Shown one piece after another: positions 8,965 to 17,407 of a stretch of 64,000 nt of DNA (positions within the stretch are counted from its first letter, which is position 1; every line of letters begins with the position of its first letter). The notes beneath the pieces are model-generated. The model was not told the origin of the DNA, did not search any database, and saw only the letters and a list, made by a program, of their open reading frames with translations. Source of the stretch: Allofustis seminis DSM 15817 (GTDB taxonomy: Bacteria; Bacillota; Bacilli; Lactobacillales; Carnobacteriaceae_A); NCBI RefSeq assembly GCF_000374325.1, contig NZ_KB894081.1, forward strand, positions 124,001-188,000, read 5' to 3'. The position numbers and the translations under genes are program-made.

Positions 8965-9273
8965 ATGAAGATAGTTGGAATTGCAGCGTGTACTGCGGGG
9001 ATTGCGCATACATATATTGCAAGAGAGAAGTTGTTAAAGACAGCAGAGGCACGTGGTCATGAAGCTTCAATTGAAACTCAGGGATTAGCTGGCACTGAGA
9101 ATAAACTCTCACAAAAGGACATTGATTCTGCCGACGTTGTTATTATAGCAGCTGATATTAAAGTAAATGGACGAGAAAGATTTTCGGGGAAAAAGATAAT
9201 CGAAGTTCCTACAAATGTAGCTGTAAAATCACCAAATAAACTATTTGAGAAGCTAGAAGAAAGTATAATTTAG
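8965..9273 (+). CDS. fructose-type PTS EIIB component
   Basis: Cytoplasmic PTS phosphocarrier of 102 residues. The active cysteine lies in the motif ACTAGIAHTY (Cys9), characteristic of the fructose EIIB family. It takes phosphate from an EIIA and hands it to the sugar during transport by EIIC, whose gene follows 14 bp downstream. No free EIIA gene is in the island; the EIIA domain of the upstream regulator is a candidate donor. Confidence 0.9.
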   Translation: MKIVGIAACTAGIAHTYIAREKLLKTAEARGHEASIETQGLAGTENKLSQKDIDSADVVIIAADIKVNGRERFSGKKIIEVPTNVAVKSPNKLFEKLEESII

Positions 9274-9287
9274 AAAGGGGAATTCAA

Positions 9288-10384
9288 ATGAATAAGATGC
9301 CAAAGTTTGAACTGAGAAAGCATGTTATGACGGCAATTTCATTTTTCTTGCCAATTGTTGTTGGGTCGGGAATGTTATTAGCTATCGGTAATATTATGGG
9401 CGGCTCAGGAATTGAAAACTTTTCAGATGGATTTTCATTTGCAGACACAATGACCACAATGGGAGGGTATGGTTTAGGAGCATTGCCTATGATAGTGGCG
9501 ACAGCTATTGCCTACTCCATTGCTGACAAACCAGGGATTGCTCCTGGATTGATTGTTGGATTTGTAGCACAAGGCATTCAAACTGGATTTATTGGTGGAT
9601 TAATTGCTGGATTCCTTGCTGGATATGTAACTGCTGCTATTGTTTCATATATACGAGTACCAAGTTGGATGCAAGGTTTGGTGCCAACAATGGTTATTCC
9701 TACTTTTGCCACCTTAATTGCGGGGTTACTAATGTACTATGTGGTGGGAGGTCCCATTACTTGGTTTACTAATTTAATTTTAAATTATCTAGGAAGTTTG
9801 GATCCTTCACAGAAAGTTTTATATGGAGCAATTATTGGAGTTTTAGCCTCTATTGATTATGGAAGTGCACTGAATAAAACGGTATTTGCATTCGTATTTG
9901 CATTATTTTCAGAGGGAATTTATGAGCCTATTACGGTTTTGATTATCGTTTCTATGATCACGCCATTTGGGCTAACTTTAGCATATTTCATTGGAAAAGT
10001 TGTGAATAAAAACATTTTTGACTCTGTTGATATCGAAACACTAAAAACTGCATTCCCTATGGGAATTGTTCAAATTACTGAAGGAGTTTTTCCAATTGTG
10101 TTAAAAAGCCTACCTAGACATATGCTCGCAACTGGAGTAGGAGGCGCTGTTGCGGGTGCTTTAAGTATGCTATGGGGGCAGATAGTCATATACCAGCATC
10201 GGGTATGATAGCTATGTTTACTGCTACTAAACCATGGGCCTTCTTTTTAGCAACAATTGCTGGATCATTAGTACATGCTATTGTAATTCTCTTATTATTA
10301 CCGAAAAAAGATCCTAATTCAGTAGATGTTGCGATTGACGAACCTGAGGAAGAGATTGATTGGGATTCTGTTAAGATTTCATAG
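9288..10384 (+). pseudogene. fructose-type PTS EIIC, frameshifted
   Basis: Membrane permease of a fructose-family PTS with many transmembrane segments. The reading frame from 9288 runs 306 residues (starting MNKMPKFELRKHVMTAISFF) and ends at 10208. The expected C-terminal part continues in another frame from about 10172 to 10384 (WGADSHIPASGMIAMF ... LLLLPKK, acidic tail). The break lies at a run of five G (10174-10178); one more G would restore one ORF of about 365 residues reading LWGADSHIPASG. Causes could be a true mutation, a sequencing error in the homopolymer, or slippage. As it stands, the product lacks its last membrane segments and ends in an unrelated tail. RBS GAAAGGGG precedes the start. 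Confidence 0.8.
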
Positions 10385-10396
10385 AAAGGTAAAGTT

Positions 10397-10915
10397 ATGA
10401 TTAGTCAAGAGTACAAAAATAAAGTTATTGATATGTTTAATCAGTCAGGAATGTGCTTTACCCAAAGTGAAGTTAATAACATTGAATATGCTGATTTTGG
10501 ATTAAATAATATTGAGTCGGAAGGACTTAATCTCATTATATACGAAAATAATGAACGATATTGTGCAAAAGAAATGGTACTATTGCCTGGCCAAATATGT
10601 CCCGAACATAAACATCCAACAATTAATGGCGTTTTGGGCAAGCAAGAAACATTCCGCTGTAGAAAGGGTTCAGTTTACTTATTTGTTGAAGGAGAAGATA
10701 CAGGCTTATATAACGACATATCATTACCTGAAGGAAAGCAAAAATACTATACTGTAAAAAATGGTATTTTTTTGAAAGAAGGAGAGCAATTTACCATTAA
10801 ACCAGATACAAAACATTGGTTTGTATCTGGAAAAGAAGGTGCCGTTATTTCGGAATTTTCTTCAACAAGCCATGATGATACGGATATCTTTACTGATCCT
10901 GAAATAATAAGATAA
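10397..10915 (+). CDS. D-lyxose isomerase-like cupin protein
   Basis: Metal-dependent sugar isomerase of the cupin fold, 172 residues, matching the D-lyxose ketol-isomerase family (YdaE-like) in length and motifs. Metal ligands visible are His71 and His73 in PEHKHP, Glu84 in KQETFRC and His140 in TKHWF. Family members interconvert D-lyxose and D-xylulose and often D-mannose and D-fructose. Here it sits with a mutarotase and a xylulokinase-like kinase, which makes a lyxose-to-xylulose 5-phosphate branch plausible. A hairpin follows directly. Confidence 0.8.
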   Translation: MISQEYKNKVIDMFNQSGMCFTQSEVNNIEYADFGLNNIESEGLNLIIYENNERYCAKEMVLLPGQICPEHKHPTINGVLGKQETFRCRKGSVYLFVEGEDTGLYNDISLPEGKQKYYTVKNGIFLKEGEQFTIKPDTKHWFVSGKEGAVISEFSSTSHDDTDIFTDPEIIR

Positions 10916-10920
10916 TGAGA

Positions 10921-10945
10921 AAGGGTGTTATTTTAACACCCTTTT
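10921..10945 (+). terminator. intercistronic hairpin, possible terminator
   Basis: A 10-bp perfect stem (10921-10930 with 10934-10943), 3-nt loop and only four T residues lie between the isomerase and epimerase genes. The short T tract suggests partial termination or mRNA end protection inside the operon. Confidence 0.6.
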
Positions 10946-10969
10946 AATATGTAGAGGGAGGATCATAGG

Positions 10970-11938
10970 ATGTCTAACAATCTTAATGAAAATTTATATG
11001 TCATTGAAAATAAATATATAAAAGTTGTATTTTCATTATCGGGTTTAACAATAATAGATCTTATTAAGAAGAGCAACAATACTAACTTTCTGCTAAAATA
11101 TGAGGATTTTAATAATTACAAAGAAAATATTTATTACCTTGGAAGGACTATCGGACGAAATGCAGGAAGAACACGACCTCCTGAATACAGTACCTTTGAT
11201 AATAAGAAAGTTAAACTTGATACAAATGAAGGTGAAACTCATTTGCATGGTGGTTATAAAGGAATTCATACGAAACAATGGAGTATATTATCCATGGATG
11301 CTCAAAGTGCAAATTTAAAGCTGAGTGATAAAAATAGCATTTATGAAAACGCAGATCTTTATGCTGAGCTAAAATTAATAAATAATGAATTTCATTTAAG
11401 TTATAAAGGGGAGTCGAAAGACCCTACAATTTTTAATATTACTAACCATATGTATTTTAATCTTTCAGGTGAAAAAACAATTTCAAACCACTATTTGACG
11501 GTAAACAGCTCTAAAGTGCAACTGGTAGATTCTGAGTTCGTTCCATTGAATAAATATGGCGATTTATTAAAAGAAGAATTTGATTTTCTAAACTTTAGTG
11601 AAAAGAAAAAAATTAACAAAAGCTTCGACAATAAGCATGACATTTCTAAATTATGTAATAGCGGCATTGACCTAGCTTATATGATAGATTCAGTTGATAA
11701 AGATGCCCCAGCCATTAGGCTGGAAGAAAGTAGTAATGGAAATATTTTAGAAATTATAACAAATCAAGAATCTGTTGTTTACACACTTAATAAAATTTCA
11801 AATGATTATTTTGATTATAATATAGTGAAATTTGCTGGAATTACTTTTGAAGCTCAACGAAAGCCAAATTTCATCAATATAGATAATGAATATTTAAAAC
11901 GAGAATACGAAAATAAGATAGTGTATAGAATAATATAA
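10970..11938 (+). CDS. galM: aldose 1-epimerase (mutarotase)
   Basis: Cytoplasmic mutarotase of the GalM family, 322 residues, that interconverts alpha and beta anomers of aldoses. Visible motifs are HLHGG (first catalytic His), NITNHMYFNLSG (second His), GIDLAY with the binding Asp, and FEAQ with the catalytic Glu near the C-terminus. The AGGGAGGATCATAGG region provides the ribosome binding site. Its place between lyxose isomerase and FGGY kinase suggests it supplies the right anomer to the isomerase. Substrate range is not visible from sequence. Confidence 0.85.
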   Translation: MSNNLNENLYVIENKYIKVVFSLSGLTIIDLIKKSNNTNFLLKYEDFNNYKENIYYLGRTIGRNAGRTRPPEYSTFDNKKVKLDTNEGETHLHGGYKGIHTKQWSILSMDAQSANLKLSDKNSIYENADLYAELKLINNEFHLSYKGESKDPTIFNITNHMYFNLSGEKTISNHYLTVNSSKVQLVDSEFVPLNKYGDLLKEEFDFLNFSEKKKINKSFDNKHDISKLCNSGIDLAYMIDSVDKDAPAIRLEESSNGNILEIITNQESVVYTLNKISNDYFDYNIVKFAGITFEAQRKPNFINIDNEYLKREYENKIVYRII

Positions 11939-11957
11939 TTGCGGCGGGGGGATTTTT

Positions 11958-13460
11958 ATGCCATATGTCTTAGGGATTGACTTAGGCACAAGTTCAATGA
12001 AAGGTGTATTAATAAATGAGATGGGAGAATTAGTAGATACGGTTTCGGAGCCTTATGCCGTTTCAAACCCTAGTTCTGGATATAGTGAACAGAATCCAGA
12101 AGATTGGATAATTGCATGTCATTATATTTTAAAAAACTTAGCAATAAGAAATGTTGATTTTAATAAGAATTTGGTAGGTATAAGTTTTTCTGGTCAAATG
12201 CATAGCCTTGTTCTTGCTGATTCTGACTTCAATATATTAAGGCCTGCAATCTTGTGGAATGATGTAAGAAATACGACTCAATGTGAGCAAATAATGAACG
12301 AATTTTCGGAGGAGATACTCGAGATTACACGTAATATAGCGCTAGAAGGTTTTACACTGCCTAAGATATTGTGGGTTCAACAAAATGAGCCAGAAATTTG
12401 GAAGAAAACAGAGCATATATTTTTACCAAAGGATTATTTGAGATATAAGTTGACAGGTAAGTGTCATATGGATTTTTCAGATGCTTCAGGGACGCTATTA
12501 TTAGATGCTAATAAAAAGAAATGGTCGAAAAAAATCTTAGAAAAGTATAATATAAGACATTCTATATTGCCTAAGTTGGTGGAATCGACTGATTATGTTG
12601 GAGATTTACTAGAAAGTTACAAAGAAAAATATAATTTCAAAAATAACATAAAAATTTTTGCTGGCGGTGCTGATAATGCATGCGCAGCGTTAGGTGCTGG
12701 AATGATTGATGAAAATGAAAGCATGGTAAGTATCGGTACTTCGGGTGTTTTTTTAAGTCCAGAAGGTAAGGCTCACTCTAATTATAATGGGAAGGTTCAT
12801 TTATTTAATCATGTAATTCCAGGATTAAGTTATTCTATGGGTGTTACTTTGGCTGCTGGAAATAGTTTACAGTGGTTCAAAAAATGTTTCTTTAAAAATG
12901 CGAAGTATGAAGAGATATTAGAGGGGGCAAGCAAGATCGAACCAGGAGCAAATGGTTTATTGTTCACGCCTTATATTGTTGGAGAACGCACTCCTCATGT
13001 AGATAGTACGGTAAGAGGTTCCTTTGTTGGGATAGATATTGCGCACACTATCAATCATTTCTCTAGAGCAGTTATTGAAGGAATAACATTTTCCCTGAAG
13101 GAATCACAAGAATTAATTGAAACGGAAACAAAGAAGAGCCTTAATAAGATAGTGAGTTTAGGGGGAGGAGCTAAAAGTAAGTATTGGCAACATATTCAAG
13201 CAGATATTTTTAATTCGGAAATTATTACACTTACTGTAGAAGAAGGCCCGGGTTATGGAGCTGCTATGATAGCTGCCGTTGGTGCTGGCTGGTTTAATTC
13301 TTTGGAGGAATGTGCTCACAAACTAGTTTGTTATAATTCACCTATATCGCCTAATCAAAAAAATGTTGAATTCTATAAAAAGATATTTCAAATTTATAAA
13401 AGTATATATCATAAAACTTGTGACATCAGTACTAAATTAATTGAAATTAAGGAGAATTAA
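11958..13460 (+). CDS. xylB: xylulokinase-like FGGY sugar kinase
   Basis: FGGY-family carbohydrate kinase of 500 residues, the normal length for xylulokinase. The N-terminal ATPase-fold motif GIDLGTSSMKG, the XylB-type substrate segment GISFSGQMHSLV, DVRN, and the second-domain motifs GGADNACAALGAG and SLGGGAKS are all present. D-xylulose 5-phosphate is the expected product, feeding the pentose phosphate or phosphoketolase route. It is the last gene of the island and is followed by a terminator. FGGY substrates are hard to assign by sequence, so another ketose remains possible. Confidence 0.8.
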   Translation: MPYVLGIDLGTSSMKGVLINEMGELVDTVSEPYAVSNPSSGYSEQNPEDWIIACHYILKNLAIRNVDFNKNLVGISFSGQMHSLVLADSDFNILRPAILWNDVRNTTQCEQIMNEFSEEILEITRNIALEGFTLPKILWVQQNEPEIWKKTEHIFLPKDYLRYKLTGKCHMDFSDASGTLLLDANKKKWSKKILEKYNIRHSILPKLVESTDYVGDLLESYKEKYNFKNNIKIFAGGADNACAALGAGMIDENESMVSIGTSGVFLSPEGKAHSNYNGKVHLFNHVIPGLSYSMGVTLAAGNSLQWFKKCFFKNAKYEEILEGASKIEPGANGLLFTPYIVGERTPHVDSTVRGSFVGIDIAHTINHFSRAVIEGITFSLKESQELIETETKKSLNKIVSLGGGAKSKYWQHIQADIFNSEIITLTVEEGPGYGAAMIAAVGAGWFNSLEECAHKLVCYNSPISPNQKNVEFYKKIFQIYKSIYHKTCDISTKLIEIKEN

Positions 13461-13521
13461 CCTCTATTTAATAGGGTTAATAAATACTATAGTTTGCGTA
13501 AAATAAATATTTATATTACTT

Positions 13522-13550
13522 AAAAAGGCGATAATATCGTCTTTTTATTT
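13522..13550 (+). terminator. intrinsic terminator of sugar island
   Basis: An 11-bp stem with one G-U pair (13522-13532 with 13536-13546), 3-nt loop and T tract, about 60 bp after the kinase stop codon. Confidence 0.75.
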
Positions 13551-13655
13551 TGGAAATTACAACCGATATCATTAACTATTGTAAGCGATAAAAAGTATTT
13601 GAAATGTGTTATATGAATTTTTGAAAAAGTCCATTATGAAAAATTCTTAAAAAGT

Positions 13656-13677
13656 ATCACTATAAATTTATGATGCT
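13656..13677. repeat. 22-nt repeat downstream of sugar island, copy B
   Basis: Exact copy of the 22-nt core at 5918-5939, followed as there by a GGAGGTT sequence. It lies about 180 bp before the EIIC gene at 13860. Confidence 0.6.
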
Positions 13678-13764
13678 ATTGGGAGGTTTAAAGTTATTAG
13701 TTTTTAACCTCTTCCATCCTTTGTGGTTGCGCATTTTAAGTTTAAAAATGGTTTTGCCTTTGCG

Positions 13765-13778
13765 TGAAAACGCTTGCG
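13765..13778 (+). promoter_or_regulatory. cre-like operator
   Basis: TGAAAACGCTTGCG matches the CcpA catabolite-responsive consensus (TGNAANCGNWNNCW) except for the last base. It lies about 80 bp upstream of a PTS permease gene, where carbon catabolite repression would be expected. Confidence 0.5.
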
Positions 13779-13859
13779 GATGAAAGTCATTTATGATAAT
13801 CTTTTTTTGAATTTATTGCTAATATTTTCATATTTTCAAAAATAGAAAGGAAAGATATT

Positions 13860-15143
13860 ATGACATTTGCGGAGAAAATTGAGCGTAAGTTGTTGCCAGT
13901 TGCTACTAAATTGTCAACGAACAAATATCTGATGTCAATGCGCGATGGTATCTTACTTGCGATGCCACTTATTATTGTGGGGTCAGCATTTATGATTATT
14001 GCAAGTTTTCCAATTCAAGCATTTACGGATTTCTTGACAAATGTGGGAGCAACAGATTACTTATGGAAAGCTGTTAACTCGAGTTTCGGTTTAGTTGCGT
14101 TGATCGCTTCATTTGGAATTGCCAATAGTATGGCACATCAATTTGGGGTGGATGGAACACCTGCAGGAATTATTTCGATATCATCATTTATTACAGTAAC
14201 ACCTTTTATTAGCGCGGAAGAGATCGGAAGCGGTATCCCTATAGGCTGGATGGGCTCAAAAGGTTTATTTGTAGCAATTATTCTTGGTTTACTTGTTGGA
14301 AAAATTTATGCTTGGTTTATTAATAAAAATATTGTAATTAAGATGCCAGATTCTGTACCACCTGCTGTTTCTAGAAGTTTCACGGCATTGATTCCAGCAG
14401 CAGCGATTATTAGTGGTAGCATTATTCTAGCAGCAGGAGTGGATGCTTTAGGCTTTGGAAATATTCATGAAGTCATTGCGGTCATTCTTGGTAAACCTTT
14501 GGGCGTGTTCGGAGGTAACTTATTTGGTACACTTGTCATGGTTGGTTTGAACTCTATCTTCTGGTTTATGGGCATTCATGGCGGTACAATGGTCGGTTCT
14601 GTAATGAACCCTATCTGGCTTATGCTGACAGATGAAAATAGATTGGCATTCCAAGCAGGCCAAGAGTTACCGAATATTATTACTACGCCATTCCTTGATT
14701 TATTTGTTTGGATTGGTGGTGGCGGTGCAACGATTGGGTTAGCTATCGCGATTGCAATTATTGCTAGAAGAAAAAATTCAAGTCAATTGACCAAAGCTTT
14801 GGCGCCTGTAACATCAACACCGGCACTCTTTAATATTAATGAACCTTTGATGTTTGGTATTCCAATTGTGATGAACGTACGCATGCTTGTGCCATTTATT
14901 ATAACGCCAATGATGAATGCAGTTATTTCTTATATTGCGATGGGAAGCGGTATCGTTGCAAAAACAACAGGAGCTAACGTTCCATGGACGATGCCACCAG
15001 TTATTTCCGGATTTTTGGCAACGAATGACTGGAAAGCGAGTGTGCTACAAGTACTCTTAATTGTAATGGATACTGCAGTGTATTATGTATTCTTTAGAGG
15101 TATTGAACATAGCTTTAAAGAAATGGAACAAGAAGTTGATTAA
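13860..15143 (+). CDS. cellobiose/lactose-family PTS EIIC
   Basis: Membrane permease of the lactose/cellobiose (Cel) PTS family, 427 residues with about ten hydrophobic segments. Family signatures seen are the N-terminal segment MRDGILLAMPLIIVGSAF, the GIHGGTMVGSV region, and NINEPLMFGIPIVMN around the sugar-binding loop. It is an orphan: no EIIA or EIIB gene accompanies it, so it must borrow partners from elsewhere in the genome. The next gene encodes a TIM-barrel-like protein in a probable two-gene operon. Sugar specificity is unknown. Confidence 0.85.
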   Translation: MTFAEKIERKLLPVATKLSTNKYLMSMRDGILLAMPLIIVGSAFMIIASFPIQAFTDFLTNVGATDYLWKAVNSSFGLVALIASFGIANSMAHQFGVDGTPAGIISISSFITVTPFISAEEIGSGIPIGWMGSKGLFVAIILGLLVGKIYAWFINKNIVIKMPDSVPPAVSRSFTALIPAAAIISGSIILAAGVDALGFGNIHEVIAVILGKPLGVFGGNLFGTLVMVGLNSIFWFMGIHGGTMVGSVMNPIWLMLTDENRLAFQAGQELPNIITTPFLDLFVWIGGGGATIGLAIAIAIIARRKNSSQLTKALAPVTSTPALFNINEPLMFGIPIVMNVRMLVPFIITPMMNAVISYIAMGSGIVAKTTGANVPWTMPPVISGFLATNDWKASVLQVLLIVMDTAVYYVFFRGIEHSFKEMEQEVD

Positions 15144-15207
15144 TGGAATAATTAACTAACAGCAGGAGAATGATGAGATAGTATAAGAATCACAGAAGGG
15201 AGTCATT

Positions 15208-16110
15208 ATGAAAAAAAGATTTTTAAGTGCAAATACTTCAGATATTTTAAGTATGACACCGCAAGAAGTGAAACAAAGTATTAAAGCAAGTGAGGGGCGA
15301 ACGATTGTAACAGAAGTTGTGGCACAAAGAGATACATGCGTTGGAGATATTACAACGGCAGAACTCGCCAGTGCCTGTGGATCAGATATGATTCTTCTGA
15401 ATGGCGTTGATATTTTTGATCCAATTATCAAAGGATTGGATGAAGAAGAACAGCAAAATTTCGTTCACGCTTTAAAAAAATACACTGGAAGATTAATTGG
15501 AATGAACCTTGAACCTGTCGATACCGCAACAGAATTGTTAGAAGTTCGAAGCACCATCTCAAAGGGAAGACAAGCAAGTGTTGAAACATTTGAAAAAGCA
15601 AATGAATTAGGCTTGGACTTTATTTGCTTAACAGGTAACCCAGGAGTAGGTGTTACAAATAAAACGATTATTGAAAGCATTGCACTTGCTAAACAGCATT
15701 TTGATGGATTGATTATTGCAGGGAAAATGCATGGTGCTGGTGTAGATGAGCCGGTCATTACTGCAGCAGTTGCTGAAGAAATTATTGAAGCAGGAGCCGA
15801 CATCTTATTAATTCCTGCAATTGGTACTGTTCCAGGAGTACGTCCACATGACATTTATAAAGTTGTTGATCATGTCCATACAAAAGGTGCTTTAGTTATG
15901 TCAGCGATTGGTACAAGTCAAGAGTCTAGTGATGTTGATACCATTAAAAAAATGGCACTGGATAACAAAATTGCAGGTGTGGACATTCAACATATTGGAG
16001 ATGCTGGTTACCATGGCATGGCAGTTCCAGAAAATATTTATGCACTAAGCGTTGCAATTAGAGGACGAAGACATACATTTTCAAGAATTGCCCGCTCAAT
16101 TAATCGTTAA
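15208..16110 (+). CDS. TIM-barrel-like protein of unknown function linked to PTS
   Basis: Cytoplasmic protein of 300 residues, without signal peptide or membrane segment. Short beta-strand/Gly motifs recur in a pattern typical of a TIM barrel (TVVAQRD-like strand, GSDMILLNGVD, GLDFICLTGNPGVG, GLIIAGKMHGAG, GADILLIPAIGTVPG, GALVMSAIGTSQ, GVDIQHIGDAGYHG). I believe it belongs to a family seen beside cellobiose-type EIIC genes and sometimes labelled phosphonomutase- or dehalogenase-like (DUF7916), but I cannot confirm this. No catalytic mechanism can be assigned. It is probably co-transcribed with the EIIC gene 64 bp upstream and ends at a strong terminator. Confidence 0.6.
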   Translation: MKKRFLSANTSDILSMTPQEVKQSIKASEGRTIVTEVVAQRDTCVGDITTAELASACGSDMILLNGVDIFDPIIKGLDEEEQQNFVHALKKYTGRLIGMNLEPVDTATELLEVRSTISKGRQASVETFEKANELGLDFICLTGNPGVGVTNKTIIESIALAKQHFDGLIIAGKMHGAGVDEPVITAAVAEEIIEAGADILLIPAIGTVPGVRPHDIYKVVDHVHTKGALVMSAIGTSQESSDVDTIKKMALDNKIAGVDIQHIGDAGYHGMAVPENIYALSVAIRGRRHTFSRIARSINR

Positions 16111-16121
16111 GAATTATAAAT

Positions 16122-16178
16122 AAATATGCTCTTTCTAGGACATTTGTAGAAATTCGTTCTAGAGGAGCATATTTTTTT
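16122..16178 (+). terminator. intrinsic terminator of EIIC operon
   Basis: A 10-bp stem (16122-16131 with 16165-16174), further internal pairing TCTAG/CTAGA and a run of seven T follow the TIM-barrel gene. Confidence 0.75.
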
Positions 16179-16185
16179 GCCAAAT

Positions 16186-16212
16186 AAAAAAGCGAAGTGC
16201 TTATCACTCCGC
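16186..16212 (-). terminator. terminator of tRNA-Leu gene
   Basis: On the minus strand an 8-bp stem with one G-U pair (16192-16199 with 16205-16212) is followed by six T, starting 5 bp after the tRNA 3' end. Confidence 0.7.
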
Positions 16213-16216
16213 CTGA

Positions 16217-16298
16217 TGCGGATAAAAGGATTTGAACCTTCACGAGTTGCCTCACATGGACCTGAACCATGCGCGTCTGCCAATTCCGCCATATCCGC
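16217..16298 (-). tRNA. tRNA-Leu (anticodon CAG)
   Basis: A complete cloverleaf of 82 nt can be folded. The acceptor stem is GCGGATA with TATCCGC and discriminator A. The D-arm contains GGCGGAATTGGCAGACGC. The anticodon stem CATGG/CCATG encloses loop TTCAGGT, giving CAG. A long variable arm with GAG/CTC pairing, typical of leucine tRNAs, and a T-arm with loop TTCAAAT complete it. The CCA end is not encoded. Confidence 0.93.
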
Positions 16299-16400
16299 TT
16301 GGAGATTTTATTATAGTCCTCTTTGAAGTGAGCGTCAATGAGTAATTAAAATTTAGTGCTACACGTGGCAAAAATGGTGAGTACTACTAACTCAGACGAA

Positions 16401-16433
16401 ATAAAAATGGCGAGGAATTATTCCTCGCCATTT
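16401..16433 (-). terminator. terminator of gpmA-fda operon
   Basis: A 13-bp perfect stem (16405-16417 with 16421-16433) with a 3-nt loop; on the minus strand it is followed by a T-rich tract. It lies about 30 bp after the fda stop codon. Confidence 0.85.
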
Positions 16434-16461
16434 ATTATAATATGATAGTGCTGATCTATTA

Positions 16462-17352
16462 TTATTTATTGACGGATGCATCAAAGATCGAATCAATCGC
16501 TTCTTTTAATGTCTGATTGAAAGCTTCATCAGTTAGTTGAACTGTTAAATCACCAGTTAATGCACGAGAGAATGATGCAATCATTCCAGGAGTGCGTTTA
16601 AGTAAAGCATTGGCTTCATCGATTGGATAGCCGCCAGACAATGCAACGACACGCACGACTTGTGGGTGGTTGACTAGTTTTTGATAGACATCTGGTTGCG
16701 TTGGAATACTTAATTTTAGGAGAACGAATTGATCTTTGTTGAGCTGATTTAATTCTTCTAATATATATTCTGCTAATGTTGATTCAATGGCTTCTTTATC
16801 AGGAGAAGTAATTGTTACTTCTGGCTCGATAATTGGCACAAGTCCTGCAGCGATGATTTGTTTTCCATACATGAATTGTTGTGCAACAACGTCTTTAATT
16901 CCTTTTTCATTGTATTTATTAATGACGGAGCGCATTTTTGTACCAAAAATATGGCGTTCATTTGCACGTTCTAATGTTTGATCAAGGTTGTCAATAGGTT
17001 TCATGCATTGAGCACCATTTTCTTCTGCTGCAAGTCCTAAGTCAACTTTTACAAATGGAACGATCCCCTTATCTTCCCATAAGTAATCTGCTGTATATTT
17101 TCCATTGACTTTACGGTCCATCGTTTGTTCGAACAAAATAGCGCCAATAATTTCTTCGCTTGTAAAGGCCGGTGCCGTTACAATGCGTGTGCGCATTTCA
17201 TGAATCAAGTCAAACATATCATCTTCTGTATGATAGTGACTATCATCAATACCATAAGCTTTTAAGGCTTTTGGTGTTGAACCACCAGATTGGTCAAGTG
17301 CCGCAATAAAGCCAGCTTTTTCTTTCATTTGATTGAATTGTTCTTTGTTCAT
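16462..17352 (-). CDS. fda: class I fructose-bisphosphate aldolase
   Basis: Schiff-base (class I) fructose 1,6-bisphosphate aldolase of 296 residues, the bacterial Fda/FbaB type found in staphylococci and lactobacilli. It makes dihydroxyacetone phosphate and glyceraldehyde 3-phosphate. Visible motifs are [46 protein letters not shown] with the candidate Schiff-base Lys, and ALSGGY for phosphate binding. An AAAGGAGG ribosome binding site precedes the ATG. It follows gpmA by 55 bp and is probably in the same transcript, giving a small glycolytic operon apart from the cggR operon. Confidence 0.9.
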   Translation of the reverse strand: MNKEQFNQMKEKAGFIAALDQSGGSTPKALKAYGIDDSHYHTEDDMFDLIHEMRTRIVTAPAFTSEEIIGAILFEQTMDRKVNGKYTADYLWEDKGIVPFVKVDLGLAAEENGAQCMKPIDNLDQTLERANERHIFGTKMRSVINKYNEKGIKDVVAQQFMYGKQIIAAGLVPIIEPEVTITSPDKEAIESTLAEYILEELNQLNKDQFVLLKLSIPTQPDVYQKLVNHPQVVRVVALSGGYPIDEANALLKRTPGMIASFSRALTGDLTVQLTDEAFNQTLKEAIDSIFDASVNK

Positions 17353-17407
17353 TCAATGGCCTCCTTTAATTGAGTGTCTTTTAATACCGAATAAATTAAG
17401 AGTTCGC

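Larger units (their letters stand above)
13461..13859. other. intergenic region between two sugar units
   Basis: No gene is visible in these 399 bp. They hold the island's terminator (13522-13550), the second copy of the 22-nt repeat (13656-13677), a possible hairpin just after it (GAGGTT at 13682 with AACCTC near 13706-13711) and a cre-like site (13765-13778). Confidence 0.6.
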
